A DNA stretch of 39,113 bases, taken from positions 1 to 39,113 of IMG/VR virus record IMGVR_UViG_3300038701_003367. One strand, written 5' to 3'. A program made the position numbers and the translations under genes. The notes under the pieces were generated by a model, which worked only from the letters and a program-made list of their open reading frames with translations, was not told the DNA's origin and did no database searches. This document shows positions 1 through 7,022 of the stretch, piece by piece; positions within the stretch are counted from its first letter, which is position 1, and each line of letters starts with the position of its first letter. Source of the DNA: a virus.

Positions 1-89
1 GGGGCCTCAATCCCCGCACGATCCCCCCCAATCAAGATCGCCCCCAACACCGCCCGCTCCGCCTCCATCGAATACGGAATCCTATCCAT
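1..89 (-). CDS. dnaB: Replicative DNA helicase, DnaB-type (N-terminus only, cut by window edge)
   Basis: Only the first 29 codons are present, running off the left edge. They read MDRIPYSMEAERAVLGAILI and onward, matching the start of DnaB family N-terminal domains, which begin with a Pro, then EAE, then a vLGaiL helix. Family knowledge: DnaB is the hexameric replication fork helicase, so the phage probably encodes its own replication module to the left. An in-frame GTG at 104 overlaps the stop codon of the preceding gene (GTGA) and is an alternative, translationally coupled start. The helicase core is not visible, so the call rests on the N-terminal signature alone. Confidence 0.6.
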   Translation of the reverse strand, partial: MDRIPYSMEAERAVLGAILIGGDRAGIEA

Positions 90-100
90 GCCCCGCCCAC

Positions 101-511
101 TCACGACGACACCTTCACACCGAGCATCTTTGCTGCCGCGAGGTTGTATTGATATGCAGTCATATTACCCACCAACCACTGTGGAAACGTCCGACTGTGA
201 GTAGCGTCATTCCAACATATCTGCTCCAGATGCCCGATCATCACCGCACACATTTCCTTGTTCATTACCCTACGAATGATAGGCCCGATCACCCCTGTGA
301 ATTCCTCGTGGTTCATAGGTCCGAAATAGACAACCTTGGGACCAATCGAGGCGCATCCACAGTTGAAACATCCGCCATCGGCGTTGTCATAGCTCGCACA
401 GCAGTTCGTGCATCTAACGCGCCACCACCCGCGCTGCTTCCGCTCCGGGTCCAGCGCTGCCGCGATCTTCGGAATCAACCCCACATCAAATCCACGCTCA
501 TCCCCGGACAT
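101..511 (-). CDS. Hypothetical protein with zinc-ribbon-like cysteines
   Basis: A 136-residue protein of unknown function. Residues 34-52 contain two cysteine pairs (CTNC near 34, CFNCGC near 48) spaced like a treble-clef or zinc-ribbon site. The remainder looks like a normal soluble domain and I do not recognise the family. Its ATG lies inside the end of the DUF5131 gene (14-nt overlap) and its TGA overlaps the possible GTG start of the helicase gene, so it belongs to the leftward early operon. It could be a nucleic-acid-binding accessory to replication, but that is only positional inference. Confidence 0.7.
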   Translation of the reverse strand: MSGDERGFDVGLIPKIAAALDPERKQRGWWRVRCTNCCASYDNADGGCFNCGCASIGPKVVYFGPMNHEEFTGVIGPIIRRVMNKEMCAVMIGHLEQICWNDATHSRTFPQWLVGNMTAYQYNLAAAKMLGVKVSS

Positions 512-1415
512 CTACGGCTCCCCCTTCCACACCTTCGTGCGCTTCGTGCCCTTCGTGGTGCAAATCCCCCGCCGCCCAAAACTCCGGCAACGCCCGCACC
601 CGCAGCCCCCCCGGCCACTCCGACATATCCCCACCCTTCGGGTCCTTCAAACCCATGCACCGATCGAGATACTCCGCGTTCGATCCCAATTGCTTCACAA
701 ACACCGGCACCCCCAGCGCCAGACAATGATCTACGACCTTACAAAGCCACGTAACCTGACACACCCGCGCCTCCGGCCCACTCTCCCCACCGCAAATAAT
801 CCAGTCCAGGTCCGCCAGCCACGGCTCGAGGTTCATCCAACCCAACGCAGGCTCATAACTCACAAAATGCTTCCCCGGCACCGCCAGCAACAACGGCACA
901 TTCCGATCCGCATCCCCCTGCGTCGCCACACTCGTCCCCGTCCACAAGTTACGCGGCCACGCCCCACCCGGGTCCTTCCAACGCCCCGGCACCAACTCCA
1001 GGATATTCTCCGGACGCTTCGTCAACACCAACCACGTCAACCACGGCGTCGCCTCGATCATCGAAAAGAACCGCGCCCGCAAATCCCCCGTCCGAAATTC
1101 CTCCGGCACCCCATCCCGACTCACCACCGGCATCGACGCCTCAAAGGGATCACACATACTCGGAAACACCCGCACCGTCGCCCCCCGCTTCTCCGCCGTC
1201 CGATTCCACCGCACCGGATCCCCCCAATACTTCTCCGACTGACCCAACCGCGAACCCCGCGGGCCCCAGAAGACCCGCCCCCGGTTCCCCTTCCCCTTAA
1301 ACCGATGCACGATCCCCTCCGCATAACAATGCTTACACCCCGCCGCCACCTTCGTACACCCCTGCCAAGGCGACCAACTCCGATTCGTCCACTCAATCCT
1401 CGTATCAACCCCCAT
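498..1415 (-). CDS. DUF5131 family (phage Gp37/Gp68-like) protein
   Basis: About 305 residues. The N-terminus MGVDTRIEWTNRSWSPWQGC followed by a CX6CX2C cysteine triad (C20, C27, C30, then YAE) is the hallmark of the phage Gp37Gp68/DUF5131 family, which is distantly related to radical-SAM enzymes. Later blocks (LTKRPEN, WTGTSV, GGESG, FVKQLG) also match the family. The function is not established; an iron-sulphur enzyme acting on nucleic acid is plausible. The start at 1415 (ATGGGGGTT) overlaps the upstream TGA as TGATG. The last roughly 20 residues (HHEGHEAHEG and onward) come from a dispersed CTTCGTG iteron that has replaced or extended the natural C-terminus after LPEFW. Confidence 0.85.
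   Translation of the reverse strand: MGVDTRIEWTNRSWSPWQGCTKVAAGCKHCYAEGIVHRFKGKGNRGRVFWGPRGSRLGQSEKYWGDPVRWNRTAEKRGATVRVFPSMCDPFEASMPVVSRDGVPEEFRTGDLRARFFSMIEATPWLTWLVLTKRPENILELVPGRWKDPGGAWPRNLWTGTSVATQGDADRNVPLLLAVPGKHFVSYEPALGWMNLEPWLADLDWIICGGESGPEARVCQVTWLCKVVDHCLALGVPVFVKQLGSNAEYLDRCMGLKDPKGGDMSEWPGGLRVRALPEFWAAGDLHHEGHEAHEGVEGGAVDVRG
530..556 (+). repeat. CTTCGTG iteron within the end of the DUF5131 gene
   Basis: CTTCGTGCG/CTTCGTGCC/CTTCGTGGT, three 9-nt units, read on the minus strand as HHEGHEAHEG. Confidence 0.8.
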
Positions 1416-1591
1416 CACTTTCCCCTCCACAGGACCCGAAACCGGCGATACGGAGTCAACACTTCAACCCGAAACAAACAAGGACCGCCGCCCTTCCCTT
1501 GCAGAAAAAAGCCCGTCATTCCGATCTGGACATACAGCCAGCATCCCTTTGCCTGAGATACATAGACACCCCGCTTGACAATCAACCCCAT
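1415..1591 (-). CDS. Small hypothetical protein, 58 aa
   Basis: A 58-codon frame beginning MGLIVKRGVYVSQAKGCW and ending RFRVLWRGK, basic and moderately hydrophobic. Its ATG overlaps the TGA of the upstream gene and its TGA overlaps the ATG of the DUF5131 gene, both as TGATG. This spacing is what makes it look like a real translationally coupled gene rather than chance. No family is recognised. Third-position G/C bias is weaker than in its neighbours, so it could also be a leader. Confidence 0.5.
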   Translation of the reverse strand: MGLIVKRGVYVSQAKGCWLYVQIGMTGFFLQGKGGGPCLFRVEVLTPYRRFRVLWRGK

Positions 1592-2079
1592 CAGCCCTGT
1601 CCCCCTTCGTGTTCTTCGTGCCCTTCGTGGTTCAACGTCCCATACCGCCGCCCACGAATATCCAAAAACTCCCGCAACCGCAACTCAGGATTCGCCTGAC
1701 ACCACACCTCCAACTCCTCCGCCGTCAAAGACGTCAGATCCAACCCCTCCCCCTTCGCGCCTTCGCGGCTTTGCGCGATCTCTTCTTCGTGCCCTTCGTG
1801 GTGCAAATCCCCCGGCGTCACCTTCACCCGCCGCTCCCCCACCCGCAACAAAACCAAATACCCCAACAGATCCCCCACCGCATCCTCATCCCCAGACCCA
1901 TCCCCGCGCATCAACCGACTCAACTTGTCATCGATCCGCACCCGGATCTGCTCCACCGCATCCGCCTTCGAAAAAATACGCACCGGGTCCAACGCACTGT
2001 CCCCATACGCCGCATTTTTCGCCAGCAACATCGCCTCGATCTCACCACAGACCGCCCGGATCTCCTCCGCCGTCGTCAT
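1591..2079 (-). CDS. Conserved phage hypothetical, nucleotide-modification-associated type; contains two iterons
   Basis: 162 residues. The N-terminal 90 residues carry the pattern KNAAYGDSALDPVRIFSKAD followed by VRIDDKLSRLMRG and DLLGYLVLL. I know this from phage proteins annotated as hypothetical or nucleotide modification associated domain 1; the exact family name is uncertain. ATG 2079 follows a GGGGTGGGAGG ribosome-binding site. Two dispersed repeats are read in frame: HHEGHEEEIAQSREGAKGE around residues 92-110 (a CTTCGTG iteron fused to a CTTCGCGCC/TTCGCGG iteron) and LNHEGHEEHEG at the C-terminus. The segment between them (LTAEELEVWCQANPEL) looks like an ordinary small domain. Confidence 0.65.
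   Translation of the reverse strand: MTTAEEIRAVCGEIEAMLLAKNAAYGDSALDPVRIFSKADAVEQIRVRIDDKLSRLMRGDGSGDEDAVGDLLGYLVLLRVGERRVKVTPGDLHHEGHEEEIAQSREGAKGEGLDLTSLTAEELEVWCQANPELRLREFLDIRGRRYGTLNHEGHEEHEGGQG
1603..1640 (+). repeat. CTTCGTG iteron
   Basis: CTTCGTGTT/CTTCGTGCC/CTTCGTGGT followed by TCAAC; forms the C-terminus of the 1591-2079 gene. Confidence 0.8.
1754..1806 (+). repeat. CTTCGCG iteron joined to CTTCGTG iteron inside a gene
   Basis: CCTTCGCGCCTTCGCGGC then TTTGCGCGATC, followed by CTTCTTCGTGCCCTTCGTGG. The first type (read as SQREGAKGE) occurs only once in the window. Confidence 0.75.
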
Positions 2080-2528
2080 CCTCCCACCCCTTCGTGATTC
2101 TTCGTGGTGAAAATCCGCACCGGGTCCAGGTACCGCACCGGAATCCCACACGACTCCGCATGCGCGATCTCCGCCGTCACCCCCACGCTCTCCTCCCAGC
2201 CCTCCAGCTGCAACACCAGCACGACCCGACTCCCCACAATCATCGCCCGGTCATGCTCCGCCCAATATTCAAACTCCACCGGCTCCCCCGCCTCCGCCGC
2301 CAACAGATGCGTCTGCGCAATCGGCGAATACACCCGAAACCCCATCCCCATCAACATCGCCATCGCCCGCACATGCGCAAGCGCCCGCTTCCGCTCAAGA
2401 TCATCATCCCCCTGCGCCGTATACGGACCCGCCAGATACACATCAAACACCTTCCCCGCCCGCTCCGACTGCGCCGCCCACGACATCGCACTCCCAAAAT
2501 CCATCCGCACCACATTCTCACCCGCCAT
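2076..2528 (-). CDS. Nucleoside 2-deoxyribosyltransferase-like / DUF1937 protein
   Basis: 150 residues. Visible motifs are VYLAGPYTA (phosphate/ribose loop of the deoxyribosyltransferase fold), FRVYSPIAQTH, WAEHDRAMI and EIAHAESCGIPVRYL, in the order found in DUF1937 and related nucleoside 2-deoxyribosyltransferase-like phage proteins. Such proteins bind nucleosides or nucleotides; the exact reaction is not deducible here. The roughly 28 residues before VFDVYLAG are atypical, so an internal start is possible. The C-terminus reads TTKNHEGVGG from a CTTCGTG iteron. The gene overlaps both neighbours by a few bases, so it is co-translated in the early operon. Confidence 0.75.
   Translation of the reverse strand: MAGENVVRMDFGSAMSWAAQSERAGKVFDVYLAGPYTAQGDDDLERKRALAHVRAMAMLMGMGFRVYSPIAQTHLLAAEAGEPVEFEYWAEHDRAMIVGSRVVLVLQLEGWEESVGVTAEIAHAESCGIPVRYLDPVRIFTTKNHEGVGG
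2093..2112 (+). repeat. CTTCGTG iteron between two early genes
   Basis: CTTCGTGATT/CTTCGTGGT, two degenerate units; read at the C-terminus of the deoxyribosyltransferase-like gene. Confidence 0.6.
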
Positions 2529-2707
2529 CAGTCAGTCTCCTCCGTAACATGCCGCGTAATCAGGATCTGACCATCCGGCGATAGTTTACGCATCAACCAC
2601 GCCGCCACCTCCCCAACGTCCTCTGCGTTCACATGCTCGAACTTAATCGGCGGATCACTAAAAAGGTCATCATCACGATGACAAACAATCAATTCATAAG
2701 ACTCCAT
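2528..2707 (-). CDS. Small hypothetical protein, 59 aa
   Basis: A 59-codon frame starting MESYELIVCHRDDDLFSDPP and ending ITRHVTEETD, acidic and with a normal soluble composition. Both its start (2707) and its stop (2528) overlap the neighbouring genes as TGATG, and a GGAG lies just upstream of the next start. No family recognised. Codon use is less G/C-biased than the flanking genes. Confidence 0.6.
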   Translation of the reverse strand: MESYELIVCHRDDDLFSDPPIKFEHVNAEDVGEVAAWLMRKLSPDGQILITRHVTEETD

Positions 2708-3165
2708 CAGTCAGTCTCCCCTTCGTGGTTCCAATCATCCCGCCCCCGCCACGCATCCCGCGCCGTAAAAAACACAATCCACCCACTACCCAGCGCCACC
2801 GCGCCCCCCGACGCCACCAGCACCAACTCCGGCCAAAACATCACCACCCACAACGCCCCAACAATGACCGCCCAGGCCCCCAGCACCGCCAGCACCCCCA
2901 CCAAAGGCCCCCAATCCCATCCAGCCCAATTCCCCCAAGAGCAAGGCCGCCACCGGCGGACGCGCGCCCCGCGCGCAGCGCGCCCTCTGTTCCCTCTGCG
3001 CCCTCTGTGGCCAACCCCACCAAGAGCAAGGCGACCGCAGGTCGACGCGCTCCCCGCGTTCACCGCGCTTCGTGCCCCGTCGTGCCCTTCGTCGTCCAAC
3101 CGCGCATCCACACGCTCCACCACCGCCTCCTTCACCGCCGCAACCGGCCCCGACTCATGCACCAT
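2707..3165 (-). CDS. Small membrane protein interrupted in frame by repeat modules
   Basis: 152 residues from ATG 3165, which overlaps the upstream TGA (TGATG). Residues 1-23 (MVHESGPVAAVKEAVVERVD and onward) look like the native amphipathic N-terminus. Residues of about 24-80 are translated dispersed repeats rich in Gly/Arg. Residues of about 81-140 contain two hydrophobic membrane-spanning stretches (around VGVLAVLGAWAVIVGALWVV and LVLVASGGAVALG). A C-terminal NHEGETD comes from another iteron. Seen from the sequence: a membrane protein split by an in-frame module. Its location next to the lipoprotein and near the endolysin suggests a lysis or envelope role, which is inference. Confidence 0.55.
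   Translation of the reverse strand: MVHESGPVAAVKEAVVERVDARLDDEGHDGARSAVNAGSASTCGRLALGGVGHRGRRGNRGRAARGARVRRWRPCSWGNWAGWDWGPLVGVLAVLGAWAVIVGALWVVMFWPELVLVASGGAVALGSGWIVFFTARDAWRGRDDWNHEGETD
2935..3100 (+). repeat. Composite repeat module inside a membrane-protein gene
   Basis: Order: hairpin GCCGCC-ACC-GGCGG, GCGCGCAGCGCGC, CCCTCTG iteron (2983-3012), hairpin GCGACC-GCA-GGTCG, degenerate CTTCGTG iteron. Read in frame through the minus-strand gene. Confidence 0.8.
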
Positions 3166-3389
3166 CACGCCACCAACTCCCGAGACCGCACACCCAATCC
3201 CATCGCCGCCGCCAATTCCTTCCGAAGCGCCTCGAACTCCACCAACTTCCGCAAATACGCCTCCCGATGCTTCGGTCCCATCCGCCGATACACATCCGCC
3301 GCCCGCGTCACCTTCCGGATCTTCACCCGCAAGATTCCCACCCGCATCACCATCCACGCATCACTCAATCCGTGTTCATCAGTGTCCAT
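3165..3389 (-). CDS. Small hypothetical protein
   Basis: The reliable part is the 60 C-terminal residues, VGILRVKIRKVTRAADVYRR to AMGLGVRSRELVA, a basic helical protein. Three starts are possible: 3389, which begins MDTDEHG and comes from a dispersed GTGTTCATCAGTGTCCATCA repeat; 3353 (MVMRVGIL); or a longer one that would overlap the lipoprotein gene. If 3389 is used, the repeat supplies the N-terminus. The stop overlaps the next start as TGATG. Family not recognised. Confidence 0.55.
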   Translation of the reverse strand: MDTDEHGLSDAWMVMRVGILRVKIRKVTRAADVYRRMGPKHREAYLRKLVEFEALRKELAAAMGLGVRSRELVA

Positions 3390-3433
3390 CAGTGGTCTCC
3401 CTTCGTGCTCTTCGTGTTCCTTCGTGGTCCAAT
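3369..3433 (+). repeat. ATCAGTG iteron plus CTTCGTG iteron
   Basis: GTGTTCATCAGTGTCCATCA then GTGG, with two ATCAGTG units, only copy in the window; followed by CTTCGTGCT/CTTCGTGTT/CCTTCGTGGT. Confidence 0.7.
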
Positions 3434-3435
3434 CC

Positions 3436-3933
3436 CTACTCACCACCACCCGACAAAAACCGCTCCAGGAATCCCCCAATAATCCGCTCCACGATCGACT
3501 GCATCAGCCCAGGCGACTCCGCCAGCACCGGATCACCCGCCGCACCCAACACCGCCGCCACCACCCCCGGCACCGTGTCCGGCGCCTTCACGATCGCATC
3601 CGCATACCCCTGCGCCAACACCAACTGCGCCGGGCTCGTCACCTCCGTCGCCCCATTCAAGTCAAAGCGCCACGGCGTCACCCCTGCCACCGCCTCACCG
3701 CTATACACCAGGCTCGTCTCACTCGTCGCATCCCCCCGCGTCTTCACCCGCATCTCAAACTTGTCCACCCCCTCCGCATGCGCCACCTGCTCCTTCACGA
3801 TCACATCATTCAACGAAGGCGCGCCCACGCCCGTCGTCGCGCACCCCGAAAGCGCCGCCAGCACCGCCCCCGCCATCAACACCGCCACGACCATCACCGC
3901 CTCACCATTCAATCCACGCATCCGATCCAACAT
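3436..3933 (-). CDS. Putative lipoprotein
   Basis: About 165 residues. A positively charged start (MLDRMRG) is followed by a hydrophobic stretch and the lipobox LSGC near residue 30, so signal-peptidase II processing and lipid anchoring are expected. The mature part has no motif I recognise. ATG 3933 is preceded by GGAGGAG at good spacing; ATG is preferred over the in-frame GTG and TTG just upstream. It ends (GAGTAG) directly against a GGATTGGACCACGAAGG repeat boundary. Proximity to the endolysin suggests an outer-membrane lysis factor (spanin-like), but no coiled coil or proline-rich region confirms that. Confidence 0.7.
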   Translation of the reverse strand: MLDRMRGLNGEAVMVVAVLMAGAVLAALSGCATTGVGAPSLNDVIVKEQVAHAEGVDKFEMRVKTRGDATSETSLVYSGEAVAGVTPWRFDLNGATEVTSPAQLVLAQGYADAIVKAPDTVPGVVAAVLGAAGDPVLAESPGLMQSIVERIIGGFLERFLSGGGE

Positions 3934-4099
3934 CACCAAACTCCTCCGCGCGCCACGCGCATCAATCCAAAAAAAAAACGGCCGACGGCACCATCAGCTT
4001 CTCACCAACCATCCGCAAGTTAAATAACAACTCACCTCAGTACACAGCACCGCCAGCCAAAGCCACAGACAACAGGCCCGCAGCAAAAAAACGATTCGA

Positions 4100-4420
4100 C
4101 TATTCGTCCGCCTCCCGCGCCTCCAACATTTCATCCGCCATCTGGTACGAGTTGTGCGCGGCCTGACCCAACATCGTCCGCCCAGTCCGCCTCGCAACTT
4201 CACGCAGTGCCTCCCGTGGCTCCTCCAGTGCGCCAGCGGTTACTAACTCCGCCAACATCGCCAGCCCTGCGAAGTAGTCACGAACATCAACCGCATGCCA
4301 AGAAACATCAGCAGTCCGATCATTCTTCAACGAATCGATCTGTTTACGTTGCACATCAATCGTCTTCAGCGCCTCGTCGTACTGCGCCCGCAATTCCTTC
4401 TCACCCAATACGTCCGGCAT
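4100..4420 (-). CDS. Hypothetical protein, 106 aa, helical
   Basis: The N-terminal third (KELRAQYDEALKTIDVQRKQ) is a predicted coiled coil, followed by Ala-rich helices and REVARRTGRTMLG. No family recognised. The ribosome-binding site GGAGGACGGATAG precedes ATG 4420. It lies between the endolysin and the lipoprotein and, like them, is framed by repeat-filled gaps. A small role in lysis timing or host takeover is possible but unsupported. Confidence 0.65.
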   Translation of the reverse strand: MPDVLGEKELRAQYDEALKTIDVQRKQIDSLKNDRTADVSWHAVDVRDYFAGLAMLAELVTAGALEEPREALREVARRTGRTMLGQAAHNSYQMADEMLEAREADE

Positions 4421-4454
4421 CTATCCGTCCTCCTATCCAGTCATCCACTGACCA

Positions 4455-4612
4455 CATCCATGTTCAAGAATGCGCAGCATTCGCGAACCCCGCGCACCGC
4501 GCGCCCTCTGTTTCCTCTGCGCCCTCTGTGGCCAACTCCACCAAGAGCAAGGCCGCCACCGGCGGACGCGCTAACCGCGCCCCGCGCGCTTCGTGCCCTT
4601 CGTGGTCCAAAA
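4455..4612 (+). repeat. Composite intergenic module
   Basis: Hairpin GAATGC-GCA-GCATTC, CCCTCTG iteron, hairpin GCCGCC-ACC-GGCGG, CTTCGTG iteron ending against the endolysin stop. Confidence 0.85.
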
Positions 4613-4615
4613 TCC

Positions 4616-5437
4616 TCAATACCCCTGATACCCCCGCACCTGCCGATACGCCCGCTCAAACCGATCCAACCCATGCCGCCCCCCATTCACCACCTTCCGC
4701 GCCCGCGCCAGGTCCCCCGTCACCAACGCACTCCGGATCCGCCCCTCACTCCGCTTCAAGAACATCGCCAACACCTTCGCCGCCACCATCGGCTCATTCG
4801 CCAGCGCCGGATTCTCCAGCAGGTCCTCCCCGATCGCCGCCCCGATGTCCCGATAATTCGCCTTCCCCGTCACCTGGATGAACCCGCGCCCCTTGTACTC
4901 CGCGCCATCCCCCTTCTTCCCATTCCCCAAGTCCCCGCGAAAGTCATACCGATCAAACGGATGCCCGCTCCCGCTCGTATTCCACCGGCTCACCCCCTCC
5001 GAAATCGGTTCAAACCGACTCGTCTCCGCCGCCACCGTCCCCAACGCCATCGCATGCATCGGCCCATCCCAAAGCCCCACACCCATCAACGCCGCCGTCA
5101 CCTTCTCATAATGCGCCACCGCCTCCCGCGCCGCATACGGAAACACCGCCCGCAACTGCACCCAGTCCAATTTCCGCGCCTCCCCCCACCCCGCCACATC
5201 CGCCACCGACGGCGCAACATCCAATTCCGCGAACGTCAACGGACCCACCACGCCATCATCACGCAGCCCATACGCCAGCTGAAACGCCATCACCCCCGCC
5301 TCCGTCTCCCCACCAAAATTCCCATCCACCGTCCCCACCGGAAAGCCCAATTCATTCAACCGCGCCTGCACCGCCTCCACAGCAGCACCCCGACTCCCCC
5401 GCCAAAGCAAAAGATCCCCATTCCCAAACCGCCTCAC
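4616..5437 (-). CDS. Endolysin: peptidoglycan-binding domain plus GH19-type lysozyme
   Basis: 273 residues. Residues of about 13-68 form a PG_binding_1 domain (AVEAVQARLNELGFPVGTVD, then FGGETEAGVMAFQ). Residues of about 125-260 show glycoside hydrolase family 19/chitinase-like lysozyme features: TVAAETSRF with the likely catalytic Glu, EYKGRGFIQVTGKANY, and a Pro-Ala-Leu-Ala-rich helix. It would cleave cell-wall glycan at the end of the lytic cycle; there is no signal peptide, so a holin is needed. The GTG start overlaps the upstream stop by four bases. The stop is followed at once by GGATTTTGGACCACGAAGG, the typical 3' boundary of the repeat modules. Confidence 0.85.
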   Translation of the reverse strand: MRRFGNGDLLLWRGSRGAAVEAVQARLNELGFPVGTVDGNFGGETEAGVMAFQLAYGLRDDGVVGPLTFAELDVAPSVADVAGWGEARKLDWVQLRAVFPYAAREAVAHYEKVTAALMGVGLWDGPMHAMALGTVAAETSRFEPISEGVSRWNTSGSGHPFDRYDFRGDLGNGKKGDGAEYKGRGFIQVTGKANYRDIGAAIGEDLLENPALANEPMVAAKVLAMFLKRSEGRIRSALVTGDLARARKVVNGGRHGLDRFERAYRQVRGYQGY

Positions 5438-5805
5438 GATTCACCGCCTTCCGCCCTTGCGGGCATCGGCGCCACGTTCACCGGGATCTCCACCTGCTCC
5501 GGATTGCCCGGTGCCTCCAGCACCTTGTAACCCATCACACCATCCTGGTCCGGTCGGTAATACGCATTCATCGTCGCGCCGCTCTCCGCTGGAAGAGACA
5601 ACCCCACCTTCACCGTGATCTCTGGCTGCAACTCGCCCGCCCGGTCATGCTCCGGGACAATCGACACCGTGATCCCCACCTCACGCTTCTTCGTTAGATA
5701 CGGATGCCGCTCAATGTGCTCCAGCGCCTCCCGGATCTTCTCGTCGATACGCCCCGGCAGTAACCCACCCTCGAGTGCCGCGATACCCAATGTCTTCAAA
5801 CCCAT
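5434..5805 (-). CDS. Hypothetical protein, 123 aa
   Basis: Begins MGLKTLGIAALEGGLLPGRI and contains a regular beta-rich middle (VGITVSIVPEHDR, EITVKVGLSLP). It resembles small phage proteins found beside DUF2303-type proteins, but I cannot assign a family. Its TGA overlaps the GTG start of the endolysin, so the two are co-translated. No membrane segment or signal peptide. Confidence 0.65.
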   Translation of the reverse strand: MGLKTLGIAALEGGLLPGRIDEKIREALEHIERHPYLTKKREVGITVSIVPEHDRAGELQPEITVKVGLSLPAESGATMNAYYRPDQDGVMGYKVLEAPGNPEQVEIPVNVAPMPARAEGGES

Positions 5806-5849
5806 CGCATCAATCCTCCACCGCGTCCAGCGCGGTATTTCGTTTCGGC

Positions 5850-6665
5850 TTACAGCTCCCCGTCGTACACCTCGAAGTTCTCACTTACAGCCACCGCCGT
5901 ATCGCGCACATGCTCCACCAGCGCCAGACGCGCCTCCGCGATCCGCTGCTCCAGCGATACCGGCGTGAAGTAGAACCGCGGACGCCCCTTCTGTGTCCGG
6001 ACATACAGCCGCAGGTCGATGCCGCAATCACGGTCATACACCGCGTACACCGGTCCCGTGTACTGCCAAGAAAGCCCCAGCGGGACACTCGCCCCCTTGC
6101 CCTCACCCTTCGGGTCCGGCACCGTGATCTGCAGGGTGCTGTTCACCTTCGCAGCCGCGCCGCCACTCCGCGCGATCTGCACCTCCGCCTCGTTCCTCTC
6201 ATCAATTCGAAGGTGCTCGATCGTCAGCAGCAACGCCTCGTCGATATTCCCCGCCAGCCGCGTCGCCAGGAGCACATGCAACTCCTCATGCGAAAGCCCG
6301 TCCGAACGGGTCAACACCTTCAACGCCTTAAACGGGTCCGCCAACTCCAACGCCACCCCACCCTTCCCTGGGTTGTGCGCGGCATAGTGTTGCTCCCCGC
6401 GGATTGCCGACTCACCCACGAAGATCGTCGGCTTCGTCCCGCCCGACAGCCACGAACAAAGATCCCCGATCGTGTTAAACGTATGCACCAACACCCGCGG
6501 CGGACGCGGATGCTTCACCAACTCCGGATCACCATGCCGTCCCTGGTCGTACAGGTACAGCGTCTCCGCCTCGTAATCCACCACCTTCGTCATCTGCGGC
6601 GCGCCCACATTCAAGCGCACCCAATCCGCCAACGCCGCCCCACCCTCGTTCATCACATTGCTCAT
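5850..6665 (-). CDS. DUF2303 (YfdQ)-like conserved phage protein
   Basis: 271 residues. The overall arrangement resembles the uncharacterised phage YfdQ/DUF2303 family: an N-terminal alpha/beta part (TLYLYDQGRHGD, VHTFNTIGDLCSWLSG), a helix-rich centre (LSHEELHVLLATRLAGNIDE), and a C-terminal beta region (VPLGLSWQYTGPVYAVYDRD, RPRFYFTPV). The assignment is by pattern only and is moderate. ATG 6665 follows AAGGG and its gene lies in the early operon, where YfdQ-like genes are usual. Function is not known for the family. Confidence 0.55.
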   Translation of the reverse strand: MSNVMNEGGAALADWVRLNVGAPQMTKVVDYEAETLYLYDQGRHGDPELVKHPRPPRVLVHTFNTIGDLCSWLSGGTKPTIFVGESAIRGEQHYAAHNPGKGGVALELADPFKALKVLTRSDGLSHEELHVLLATRLAGNIDEALLLTIEHLRIDERNEAEVQIARSGGAAAKVNSTLQITVPDPKGEGKGASVPLGLSWQYTGPVYAVYDRDCGIDLRLYVRTQKGRPRFYFTPVSLEQRIAEARLALVEHVRDTAVAVSENFEVYDGEL

Positions 6666-6696
6666 CAGTCAAACCCTTTCCGCGCGTCCCCGCGCT

Positions 6697-6867
6697 TCAT
6701 CTTTCCAATCCCATCATCCCGTCCAATTCACCACGCGCCACCGCCTCCCGCCGACACCGCCGCCACAACCGCGCCTCCGCCGCCCGCCGACGCTCCCGCG
6801 CCGCGTCCCAACGAAAAAACGCCAGCAAGCCCAAGCCCACCAGCGCCACCAAACCAACCATCACCAT
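6697..6867 (-). CDS. Small membrane protein, 56 aa
   Basis: Starts MVMVGLVALVGLGLLAFFRW, a single hydrophobic transmembrane helix, followed by a strongly basic Arg/Ala cytoplasmic helix (AARERRRAAEARLWRR) and ends GMMGLER. ATG 6867 is preceded by GGAAGGGGGTCGGG, a good ribosome-binding site. Codons are G/C-ended like the neighbours. It lies just downstream of the structured RNAs and a repeat cluster. A holin-like or membrane-anchor function is possible; the single span and basic tail do not decide it. Confidence 0.6.
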   Translation of the reverse strand: MVMVGLVALVGLGLLAFFRWDAARERRRAAEARLWRRCRREAVARGELDGMMGLER

Positions 6868-6885
6868 CCCGACCCCCTTCCTATC

Positions 6886-6996
6886 CAGTCATCCCGTTAT
6901 CCTGTCCAGTCCCAAAAGAGCAAGGCCGCCAAAGGCGGACGCGCGCCCCGCGCACCGCGCGCCCTCTGTTCCCTCTGCGCCCTCTGTGGCCAACCC
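6886..6996 (+). repeat. Composite intergenic module
   Basis: ATCC iteron (ATCCAGTCATCCCGTTATCC), hairpin GCCGCC-AAA-GGCGG, GCGCACCGCGC, CCCTCTG iteron. Confidence 0.85.
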
Positions 6997-7022
6997 TTCA
7001 TGGTTCCAAACAAAAAAAAGCA

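Noticed and set aside
2707-3357. Longer version of the membrane-protein gene starting at 3357
   Set aside because: The extra 64 residues are Gly-rich, antisense-like and overlap the previous gene in another frame; ATG 3165 with TGATG coupling is better.
3966-3992. GCCGTCGGCCG followed by T10 as a simple intrinsic terminator
   Set aside because: The local stem is too short (four pairs with a one-base loop). Only a longer-range pairing could support it.
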